Origin: Mesostigma viride
Lineage: Eukaryota; Streptophyta; Mesostigmatophyceae; Mesostigmatales; Mesostigmataceae
Length of the DNA: 42,500 nucleotides
NCBI GenBank assembly: GCA_009746045.1
Contig: RPFO01000156.1
Location: forward strand, 3,113,762-3,156,261
Reading direction: 5' to 3'
Shown: in pieces, positions 10,148 through 17,965 of the stretch
Position numbering within the stretch: position 1 is the stretch's first letter
Layout of the letters: every line of letters begins with the position of its first letter
Program-made: the position numbers and the translations under genes
The notes under the pieces: generated by a model
Databases searched by the model: none
Told to the model about the DNA's origin: nothing
The model's input: the letters and a program-made list of their open reading frames with translations, nothing else

Positions 10148-12739
10148 CTGCTGCCCAGACTGGCCTCCTGCCCCAGCAGGCTTGGCCTTCCTGTCAGGAC
10201 ACTCACGACGCCAGTGACCTTCCTTGCCACACACAAAACATGCTCCACCCTTCTTCCCAGACCCAGCCCCACCCTTGCCAGGCTTCCCCTGGCCTCCCTG
10301 AGGCTGCCCACCCTGCTTGCCCTGGTTGCCTTGAGCTTGGCCCTTGCCTTGCCCTTGGCCACCCTTACCCTGCTGACCACCAGCTTGCTGGCCCCCAACC
10401 CCTCCTTGGGGACCTGCACCCTTGCCACCCTGAGCCCCCTGCCTCTGGCGCCTGAAGCGCTTACGCTTGTTGGGCCTTGCCCCATCACGGGCTGGGTACC
10501 CGGGGACATCACCTTGGCCCTGCACAGCGGAGGTGGCATTGCTGCCATGGGACTGGATAGCCTTGCAGGCAGGATCTGGCTTCCTTATGCTGAGGATTAC
10601 AAGCTCCAGAGCACGCAAGGAGCCATCAGTCTGGTTAAGAAACATGCGGGCACCGTTCCTCCCATCCACACTCAAACCCATACGGTCCAGGAAATAGTCT
10701 GCCAAGGCCCTATCTGTGACCAGGAAGCCATACTTGGCCCCCTTGTCCCTGATACGGTTGAGCCTAGCCCATTCCTCTGCCACAGGGCCCACTATCTCAA
10801 AGGTGTCATACTGATGCTTGTAGTAGTTGGTGAGGTTGAGAACCTTGTCAGAGAACTCCTCCCTCAACCCATCCAGGAACTGTGCCCAGGTTAGCTTATC
10901 CTTGACAGCAGTCCTAGCCTTCTCCCTGACACGCTCTGACGAGTCCCTGTTGCACGTGGACGAGTGAAACACTTGCACTAGGTTGACAGTGGGGTCCACG
11001 GAGAACACAACAAGCTCCATGTCCTCTAGCCACTTGTCCAAAGCTTCCTGTGCTAGTGGTGGGTTAAGAGGCTTTTGTCCATTCATAACAGTGACAGCAC
11101 TCATGTGAGGTCTCGACCCTGGCAGCGCCTTCACTGGCTCCACCACAGCGGGTGTCACAACAACAGCACCACTTGGTCCAGCAGGCACAGGGGAGAGCAC
11201 ATCCACATGAGGCCTCTTACCATTGCCGTCAGCAGAGGGGTCCCTCTTACGCTTCTCCACGGCAGGTTGCCCATTCGCCACCGTTATTGCATCAGATGCC
11301 CCCAGCGCCCGCGCCTTGCGCGCCTCCTCCACCGAGTCTTCGTGTCGCCTCTTGCTCCCTGGTCGCTTTCCCCCATCGCCGTCGCTGGCTGGGATCGCCT
11401 CTCCCACCAGCGCCTCCTTGCCCTTCCCAGGCTCCTGGCTCTCTCCAGCCGGTGCCCCCTCCTCGCCCTTGTCGCCGTCGCCCGGTTTGCCACGAGGCAT
11501 TATATACAAGTGGGGACACAACAATAAAGGCGAAGGAAAAAGGAAGAACTGACTCAAGCACTGGTCGCTGGGGGATGCCGTGGGCACCGTCCCAGCTACT
11601 GACTCAGCACCTGCTTGGTTCGCTGCCTCCAGCTCTCGCTCTTGAGCAGTGGCTGCGATGGGCGTCTCTGGCCGCTCCTCGTCGCTGCCAGCGGCGTCCT
11701 CCCCGTCGGCGTAGGGTCCAAACACTCTGCTAACGGGTCGCCCGTCTGCAGATTTCTCCACTGGGATCCGGGGCTCGCTCCCACTCGAGCGATCCCACTC
11801 AAGGTTCCTCACCCACCGCGTTCCACCACCCCGCTTGTCGTTGCAAGCCCCACGACCACCGTAGTCGTGTTCGGGCTCTTGCGGGACGTGCAGCTCAGCA
11901 CGACGTCGTGCAGCGTACCCTTCTACGGTACCGTCGCCTTGATCTATCTGCTGAGATGAACGTTCGATGATCCCCTCTGGCTGATCAACGAATTGGTAAT
12001 GGAAGTCTTCTGGCGTTACCTCCCGACCCGTGATGACCTCGACCACTGGATCGTGTGCGTCTGGTTCCGCCTCCCGCGGTGTGTCGAGTGTTGACCAAAT
12101 CCCGAATGGTCGTGTGGTTATCACCCACCGGTCTGCGTTTCCCCGTGACTCCTGCAAAAGAATGTTCACGAGGTGTTCGCACGTTTGTGAAACCACCTCT
12201 GCTGTCGACCAGGGGTTGTCGACTTCGCGCGCCTGCGCTTGCCTGATCACGTCCGGGACTTCAACTCCCGCGCCCAGCACAGACGTTGCCACCTGATGGT
12301 TGAACAGTCGCGCTGCTCCCAGTCCAATGGCCACGATCTGGCCCAGTGCCTCCCGCGCCAAATCCAGCTGCGACACGGTCACGTGCCCGCCCTGGTGAGC
12401 CACCTCCAGACCGTAAATGGTCGAGGACAGCTCGTCCCGTATTGACACAAACTTTTCGACGGCCTCTCGCGACAATTCGCCGGGAGCTGTCGAAGCCTCA
12501 ATCTGCATCACAATGGGGTCGCTCGCCGCCGGCCCTGCTGCAGTTCCGCAAACTGCTACCCAACCTTTCTTCGCCAGCCCCCTTGCCAGGTACGCCGCCT
12601 GGACGAAGGTTGATGCGGTGCTCGGATGAGCGTAGGGATGAAAAGGTCGTGATCGCTCCGGGGCTTCTACCCGAAGCTGCGGCTGCGATCTCTGGCTTTG
12701 CGAAGGCTCAATGGCCTGTTCCCTCGGCACGTTGGACAT
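10145..12739 (-). CDS. Element A upstream-domain plus Gag fusion ORF (864 aa)
   Basis: I chose the ATG at 12739 (MSNVPREQ), 25 nt inside the LTR end, because B has an ATG at the equivalent place; the frame stays open further upstream only through non-ATG codons. Residues 1 to about 370 form an unrecognised domain that is well conserved with B at protein level, for example HLVNILLQESRG and GIWSTLDTPR. A low-complexity linker leads to Met-414 at 11500, the start of Gag in B. The Gag part has a basic N-terminus, a capsid-like helical region (LDKWLEDMEL ... YYKHQYDTFE), a long Gly/Gln/Lys-rich tract, and a CCHC zinc knuckle (CFVCGKEGHWRREC, spacing CX2CX4HX4C) for RNA binding. The ORF ends in TGA followed by CTAG, with pol following in the same frame. 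In B the two domains are separate ORFs, so the fusion may be a chance loss of the intervening stop. Confidence 0.8.
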   Translation of the reverse strand: MSNVPREQAIEPSQSQRSQPQLRVEAPERSRPFHPYAHPSTASTFVQAAYLARGLAKKGWVAVCGTAAGPAASDPIVMQIEASTAPGELSREAVEKFVSIRDELSSTIYGLEVAHQGGHVTVSQLDLAREALGQIVAIGLGAARLFNHQVATSVLGAGVEVPDVIRQAQAREVDNPWSTAEVVSQTCEHLVNILLQESRGNADRWVITTRPFGIWSTLDTPREAEPDAHDPVVEVITGREVTPEDFHYQFVDQPEGIIERSSQQIDQGDGTVEGYAARRRAELHVPQEPEHDYGGRGACNDKRGGGTRWVRNLEWDRSSGSEPRIPVEKSADGRPVSRVFGPYADGEDAAGSDEERPETPIAATAQERELEAANQAGAESVAGTVPTASPSDQCLSQFFLFPSPLLLCPHLYIMPRGKPGDGDKGEEGAPAGESQEPGKGKEALVGEAIPASDGDGGKRPGSKRRHEDSVEEARKARALGASDAITVANGQPAVEKRKRDPSADGNGKRPHVDVLSPVPAGPSGAVVVTPAVVEPVKALPGSRPHMSAVTVMNGQKPLNPPLAQEALDKWLEDMELVVFSVDPTVNLVQVFHSSTCNRDSSERVREKARTAVKDKLTWAQFLDGLREEFSDKVLNLTNYYKHQYDTFEIVGPVAEEWARLNRIRDKGAKYGFLVTDRALADYFLDRMGLSVDGRNGARMFLNQTDGSLRALELVILSIRKPDPACKAIQSHGSNATSAVQGQGDVPGYPARDGARPNKRKRFRRQRQGAQGGKGAGPQGGVGGQQAGGQQGKGGQGQGKGQAQGNQGKQGGQPQGGQGKPGKGGAGSGKKGGACFVCGKEGHWRRECPDRKAKPAGAGGQSGQQ

Positions 12740-12764
12740 GAAGAAGCAAGGAGACAATAATACG

Positions 12765-13414
12765 AGTTAGAAAGAGCTCCCAACGTATGTGAGCTCTTGG
12801 TCTTTCACAGCGCGTCTTAGCCAATGTTGCAAGGCAGCAACCTTAAATCTGTTCACCAGGCCACGACCACAATGGGCACTTCCACGACCAAGGTGGCACC
12901 CACGGTTCGTGCTTTCCGAGATAGCTGGTCATCCCCCATGACCAAGCTATATCCTTTGCGTTGTTCCTCGTTCCCATCGGCATGACGAGGCACGTGCAGG
13001 CGTGCAAGTAAATCCACAACGTCCACTGGCATCAGTGCAGAGCCAGGACGTACTGGATTTGCCTAGACTCTGCAACCTACTAGGAAGTACAGGACCTGTC
13101 ACAAGCCTGCAAGGCCTAGTATCCTTGCAGCCCTGTGCCAGCTCCAGTACCCTACTACAGTCACAGGCTGCTGCTCCTCCTGGCCTACGTGGACCACAGT
13201 CACGTGATAGACAGGCTAAGCCTGTGCAGACACGGCCTGCCACGTGTCCTGTCCACTATACCAGAGGACTGCACCCTAGTCGGCCACGGATGGCTAGGAC
13301 TTCGGGACTTGATATCTTTCTCGTCCCTTGTCTGTTTCAGGCGGTCAGCACGGCGTTGGAAAGGTCTTTCCAAACTGCATCCACTTAGCATATTGGTTGC
13401 CCAAAATGCTAACT
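12765..13414 (-). repeat. 5' LTR of element A (650 bp)
   Basis: On the minus strand this starts AGTTAGCATTTTGGGCAACC and ends CTAACT, the same termini as the two LTRs of element B, and it aligns with them along its whole length with more divergence than B's LTRs show to each other. It has AG...CT ends with a short inverted repeat instead of the usual TG...CA. A hairpin at 12921-12950 is conserved in B. The promoter should lie here, but I could not place a convincing TATA box. Confidence 0.9.
12921..12950. other. Conserved hairpin in the A/B LTR
   Basis: The plus strand holds ATAGCTGGTCAT and ATGACCAAGCTAT separated by five C residues, a near-perfect palindrome. The equivalent sites in element B (25441-25470 and 33266-33295) keep the stem ATAGCTTGG / CCAAGCTAT. 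Persistence of pairing despite sequence change suggests an RNA or DNA structural role, perhaps in transcript termination or packaging, but this is inference. Confidence 0.55.
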
Positions 13415-14439
13415 AAATGTTGCAGAAAAACCAGATTTTTACTGCCCAGGAAGAAGTACAGAAAACGTTTCTCTCAAAAAACGCCTCCACAGGAAGGATG
13501 CTTCAAGAATAAAGACAAACTTCCCAATGCCAAAGTAGCCCTTACACCCTGGGTCTTACACTTCAAACAGGACACTACAGTTCCCTCAAGAAGAACACCT
13601 CCCACAAAATTGGGTGGCTCGATTTTGACAAGAAAATTAAAAGCGAAAGAGGCACATTCAAAGCTTGCAGTGTAGATGTGGGGCGTCCCCCTCACAAACT
13701 TGGACAACGTGAAGCAGATGCAGCTTGGCTTCACCAGATTTGGCCTGTCGCTTTCTATCACGATACCATGTTGAACAATTAAGGTATTGGAGGAACGATC
13801 TTTTCAATTATAAAATAATGTCGTATTAAAACACATTACTTGCAATTGTTCCGAGACTCACAACCCCCAGACTCCATGGCTGGAATCCAGTGGTATAAAT
13901 TTCGTGAGAACTGGAGCATCGTGCACAAGTGCATCGCTTTTGTCCAAGGTGCATGTGTGGCGGCTGAGCACTTTTCACTGTTGATATAAAAATCTACGGC
14001 TCATCATACAATACAAGTGCGGAGCACCACAAGTGCCGGCGCTCACACTGGTAGGTGGCGCGGCGTACCAAAATCAGGACTAGTAGAAGAATGCAATGTA
14101 TGATATGCTGGAGCAAAGTCACAGCGCCTCCAAGGCAGCATCAAACATAGAAGGTGTGGCGCAACGCACCTACACAGAGGTACACTTTTCTCTAACGGTA
14201 CAGTCCAAGGTACTGCGCGAAGAGCGGATCCCTTTAGACATCACAACGGCTAGTAGTCAAAGACACAAACGGCACAGAAAATTCAAAGTAGGAAAAACGC
14301 ACAAGTCCTAGAGAACGGCAAAGTACCCTAGTCTGCACAAAGGTCGTGCGAGCCACTACCTCGTGCGTTTTCATTCCGTCAAACATATCGGAATCAAAAT
14401 ATTCCGTCGGACTCTCAGATACGAAGCCCTCACAGTATC
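13415..14439. other. Unassigned DNA between elements A and C
   Basis: About 1 kb between the end of A's LTR and C's target duplication. It holds ORFs of up to 115 codons (for example 13328-13675 plus, partly inside the LTR, and 13474-13761 minus), none with a domain I recognise and none better than the chance background. The segment continues across the nested cluster at 37607, since both sides flank the same insertion of C. It may be the pre-insertion host sequence or an older repeat. Confidence 0.5.
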
Positions 14440-14444
14440 ATGGG
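14440..14444. other. Left target-site duplication of element C (ATGGG)
   Basis: ATGGG directly precedes the left LTR (AGTTATTC...) and recurs at 37602-37606 directly after the right LTR (...TTAACT). The matching pair fixes the outer boundaries of the nested cluster. Confidence 0.93.
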
Positions 14445-14964
14445 AGTTATTCTAGGGCTTCAGGCCTAGACTATCAGTACACGTGGCGTTGTCCCCGTCT
14501 CCCAAGTGGGATACGGACCTGGACGGTGGTGTAGTACACTGGACATATCTCTACTAGGGTTTAGATCCGCACGTGCCATGATTGGGCACGTGGGTGCTAG
14601 ATATTAGCACTGAGATATGTAGGTCACACGCACGTGGTACTCACGTGGTAGGGTTATGAGCTGTGAGGCAGACCACAAGGTGGGCTGCAGTGCTAGTCCT
14701 GTACGGAGGTCCTAGGGGAGGTCCAGGACCATCCACGTAGTGCTATTAGGCAGTCGTTGCCTGTGGGCATCGTATCAGTCCTAGCTGGAGTAGATCTAGC
14801 TGGACGGAGCCAGCACCTCATTGGTTAGCACTAGTGCAGGATAGCTAGGTTACCCTAACCTACGTGCCCATGCAATCCAGCTTGGCAAGCTTGCATGGAT
14901 TGATATATGCCAGCCATTGCATAATCAAACACACGTTCGCATCCAACACACACGTGCATTAACT
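14445..14964 (+). repeat. 5' LTR of element C (520 bp)
   Basis: Begins AGTTATTCTAGG and ends GCATTAACT, giving AGTTA...TAACT inverted ends. It contains six CACGTG hexamers, a G-box/E-box type site bound by bZIP and bHLH factors in plants and other eukaryotes. A TATA-like GATATATGCC lies near 14901, about 60 bp before the LTR end. Compared with the 3' LTR it lacks one 62-bp repeat unit and has one substitution (AGGTCACAC versus AGGGCACAC). Confidence 0.93.
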
Positions 14965-15016
14965 TGCATTATTAAAACTCTCAGTTTTACACACTACTTT
15001 CATTTTACTCACAACA

Positions 15017-16111
15017 ATGTCGAACATGTCTGACCATGAGGGTTCTTCCTCGTCTATAGTCTCTCGGCTTCGTCCGAGGATATGGACTACCGTGCCGCCG
15101 TGCGGGGCAGGCAGGAGAGAGGAGACCATGCTGGCAGCGATGCCGGCAGTGGTCGGGAGTCCTCGGATGAGGACCCGCGGTACATTGGTCCGCTGGTGAC
15201 GAAACCGCCAGTGTACAACGTATGGCGGCCAAAGGTGCCACCTGCTGAAGGGCAGCCCACGGCGCCCGAGATGGCAACGGGGCCGGGGCGGGTGGTCCAG
15301 CATTTGGGGGACTTTCCGTCGGATGGTTACGACGAAGACGAAGACTTCGTCGACCTCGAGCTTCCCGCGGACAAGGCGAAGCGCGAGGAGAAGCTGCGCC
15401 GGGAGGCCGAACGTGTTCGGGAAGAGGCACAGCTGCGCCGGGAGCTGGAGCAGCAGCGCGAGTTGGAAGCGCAGCGAGAAGCGCAGCTGCGGGCAGAGAG
15501 CGACATGGATCGGCGGGCCCGGGAGCTCGCGGAACGCCAACGTGAGCGAGACCGGGTGGCGAGGGCGGGCTTGCGCGCGGGTGCGGCAGGTGAGCGCGAG
15601 GCGCCTCCTTACGTGCTGCGTAAGAAAAGCGAGCTGTTTACCTTCTCTCGCCGGCGCACCGCTCGCCACTTTCAGCGCGTGGCGGGCGAGGTCTTGCAGG
15701 AGACGGATTCCTCGGTCTCCATGTTGGATGGAGAGCGGGGTGAGGACCTGGTTCTGATGGACCCGGCCTTGGTTGAGGCGGAGAGAATGGCCAAGATTGA
15801 GTATGCCCGACACTGCCAGCGAAAGGCAAAGAGGGCGATGGCCAGGTCCATGGCGGAGAATAGCCAGGAGCGGGAGCGTGCGGCCCGGGAGGCGCAGCAC
15901 CGGGAGCTCCGACGGCTGCGGGCGAAGGCGCACGCAGCAACGGAGAAGACCAGGCATCATCAGGCGCGCTTGGAGGCGGCCATGCGGCGGTCGCAGGCGG
16001 AGATGGCGGCGATGGTGGGCCCGGCCCGGAGGGAGCGGGAGGCCCGGCTGGCACGGAAGAGCCGGAGGAATGCACGCGCCCTTGACAGGCGCATGCGCGA
16101 GGAGGAGCGGG
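15017..16111 (+). pseudogene. Element C upstream coiled-coil ORF, 5' part
   Basis: The likely start is ATG at 15017 (MSNMSDHEGSS), 52 nt inside the LTR end. A frame change between about 15040 and 15200 leads into the long frame that has its own ATG at 15082. From there the protein is extremely charged, with Glu/Arg/Lys/Gln-rich heptad-like stretches (for example KREEKLRREAERVREEAQLR), predicting a long coiled coil. No enzymatic motif is seen. Element D interrupts it at 16111, and the frame resumes at 22916. Together the two parts make exactly 500 codons including the stop when counted from 15082. The role is unknown; a structural or RNP-assembly protein of the element is possible. It does not resemble the upstream ORF of A/B in sequence. 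Confidence 0.7.
16107..16111. other. Left target-site duplication of element D (GCGGG)
   Basis: GCGGG immediately precedes the LTR start TGTTATATT at 16112, and the same five bases follow the other LTR at 22911-22915. The interrupted C ORF is in frame across the site when one copy is removed. Confidence 0.95.
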
Positions 16112-16694
16112 TGTTATATTATAGGTTTCAGCTCGCAGTCACATGGAAATAATTAATGATTGTGTGCCGGTACTTAGCCATTTTGTGGTTCAAGGCGTTC
16201 GGGTTAATTCGGCGCATTGGGACTTAGCCGTTTTGAGGTTTGGCTGAATTTTGGCTTGTGTGATCCACAACGATTTAAGTTACGCTGTGTGCGTTATGCC
16301 TCGTGAGTTACGCCCTAGACTTTGGCTGTGCAGCACTGGTCCGGTACTGAGGTGCGGACTAGGATTCTGGGTACTGCCGGCTGGCGTGACAAGTGGCGAG
16401 ATACTGGTGTGTGTCGATTGGTCAGTACTCGGCTGGTGTGTTGTAACGGAGATGTGTAACGGAGATGCGTTCCCAGGCTTGCGTCGGTGCCTAGCGCCGC
16501 AGGCTAGCCTAGCCGCCTGACAGACGATGATGATCCAAAAGCCAGCATTGTGTTGCGGCGGTCCAACGGTTGTTGCTGCTATGCTGGCAATGGCTATGGT
16601 TGCGCTGGTAAATTAAGCTGGGGGCTTGGCTCTGAGTTTGTAACCTGATTACCGTAAAATTATCATTTAATAAAATTCGAACTCGATTTTAACA
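16112..16694 (+). repeat. 5' LTR of element D (583 bp)
   Basis: Begins TGTTATATTATAGG and ends TTTTAACA, classic TG...CA ends with a 5-bp inverted repeat. An AT-rich stretch near the 3' end (ATCATTTAATAAAATTCG) could serve as poly(A) signal or TATA region. It differs from the 3' LTR by four substitutions and one A in a short A run. Confidence 0.95.
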
Positions 16695-16734
16695 TGTACT
16701 AGGACGGGGTTAATTAATAAGGAAAAACGTAGCA

Positions 16735-17705
16735 ATGTCGGATCAAGAACAAGAAGAGACGGATTCGAGAAAGCGTACTGGGTGGAAGGATTTAAGAAAT
16801 GAGAAGAATTTGATAGAGCTGTGCAAAACACGAGTCGGGACAATTCCTCTTGATGCGGCAGTGACATTGGTAGAGGATTTCTGTGACAGGTTTGAGGCGT
16901 TTGTGGCGGATCATGCAGATAAAACCGAGGATCTGTATGGGCTATTCCGGGATGCCGGAATGTTTAGAGCCGACAACGCCATTCTAGTAAATTGCCTGCG
17001 CTCCTGCCGTGACGAGAAAATCGAGGGCGCTGCAATTGGAGGTAGGTTGCGTGCAGCACTTCTTGAATCGAAAGCATCTGCCAAGTCTCGTCATGTTGGC
17101 ATTTATAATTGGGTGCCGAAGCGTCCCTACACACTCGACCTTCTCGCTTTGAGAAATGCGAGAAACGAGAGTGTAAAGGATGGCATTCCGGTGGTGGAAC
17201 TGGCGGTGGTGGACCGTTATGTTCGCAATGCCAAGGACCTTAATTTCCAGAATGCCATGGCAGCTCTCAAGCGTGAGAAAGCCGAGGATGATCTCAATAA
17301 GGCGATTGAGGTTATCACGGGCATTGTCGAGGGTGAGGAGAGGGACATGGTGGCCCAACTGCGGGCCCAAGGTAAGCTCAATGAGCTGGGTCTGATTTCC
17401 CCTGCATTACCGCCTGTCGCTGTGAATTCCATTCCTTCTTCTGGTGGTGCCCAAGGTGGTGCTGCTAAAGCGCCGGATGGGGGCAAGGTGGCCGCCATTG
17501 CGGGCGGTGGTGGCTCTAGCGGCGCGGGGCCCAGCGGGCCTCGGGGCAATGGGGGCCCGATGCGTAGGGGCAATAAGGGCAGCTTCAGCCGAGCGCAGCG
17601 CATGCCTGGGAAGCGATGGCAGCAAGGTAGACAGCAGCCATACCCGCAGCAGCAGCAGCATGCACAACAGCCAGCTGCGTCGCCGTATCAGCAGCAACAG
17701 CGCTC

Positions 17706-17749
<44 letters not shown>

Positions 17750-17961
17750 GTGCACAGCCGGCGGTGCATGGGGCATGCTTTGTGTGTGGGAAGTCGGGAC
17801 ACATGGCAGCCAATTGCTATCACAGGCACAAGGACACTCTCCAGGCACGCAGCAACGCCAACTCGCAAGCACCAGCGGTGTGTCACAGGTGTGGGCAGCC
17901 AGGGCACTTTGCGAGGGACACTCACCTGTGCCCAGCGGCCCAGGGCGGTGGCCGTAGGTGA
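16735..17961 (+). CDS. Element D Gag (408 aa)
   Basis: ATG at 16735 lies 40 nt after the LTR and begins MSDQEQEETDSRKRTGWKD. Residues 1 to about 230 form a helical capsid-like region without a named motif. A Gly/Ala-rich linker and a basic stretch (GNKGSFSRAQRMPGKRW) follow, then a glutamine-rich tract (about residues 300-340, CAG/CAA repeats at 17645-17755). Two zinc knuckles close the protein: CFVCGKSGHMAANC from residue 348 (CX2CX4HX4C) and CHRCGQPGHF from residue 383, whose last Cys has a longer spacing. Gag would form the virus-like particle and bind element RNA. The frame closes at TGA 17959-17961, which is followed by CTAG, and pol continues in the same frame, so Gag-Pol by readthrough is likely. 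Confidence 0.9.
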
Positions 17962-17965
17962 CTAG
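17959..17965 (+). promoter_or_regulatory. Candidate stop-codon readthrough signal UGA-CUA-G between gag and pol of element D
   Basis: The gag stop TGA is followed by CTAG, and the same frame then stays open for about 700 codons. UGA CUA G is among the strongest known leaky stop contexts. One suppression event would yield a Gag-Pol fusion at low ratio, as gammaretroviruses do with UAG. The first ATG of the pol frame is only 15 nt downstream, so reinitiation is an alternative. Confidence 0.65.

Larger units (their letters stand above)
8681..13414 (-). mobile_element. Element A: truncated Ty1/copia-type LTR retrotransposon
   Basis: Read on the minus strand, the element has a 5' LTR (13414 to 12765), an ORF fusing an upstream domain to Gag (12739 to 10145), and the integrase region (10144 to about 8681). 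It is collinear with element B on the plus strand. It stops where B continues into protease, reverse transcriptase, RNase H and the 3' LTR (B position about 29695), so its 3' half is missing. The break point abuts repeat R1. No target duplication can be tested because only one end survives; the base pairs outside the LTR end are AAATG at 13415-13419. An in-frame stop and a frameshift in the integrase region, plus the truncation, make this copy non-autonomous. Confidence 0.9.

Noticed and set aside
10214-10894. 226-codon plus-strand ORF opposite A's gag
   Set aside because: It is the antisense of the Gly/Gln-rich gag region, and Leu/Pro-rich composition is the expected shadow.
13474-13761. 95-codon minus-strand ORF between A and C as a host gene
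   Set aside because: No recognisable domain, and length within chance expectation for this composition; described as unassigned DNA instead.
14965-15010. Primer-binding sites after the 5' LTRs of B, C and D
   Set aside because: I compared the first bases after each LTR with common plant and animal initiator tRNA patterns from memory and saw no convincing match. A tRNA search in the source genome would be needed, including internal half-tRNA priming.
15638-16075. 145-codon Pro/Ser-rich minus-strand ORF opposite C's coiled-coil ORF
   Set aside because: Antisense of a GC-rich Glu/Arg-rich sequence; no independent support.
16251-16520. 89-codon ORF present in both D LTRs
   Set aside because: It recurs only because LTRs are duplicated, has no known domain, and lies in the transcription-control region. 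An LTR-encoded protein cannot be excluded, but nothing supports it.
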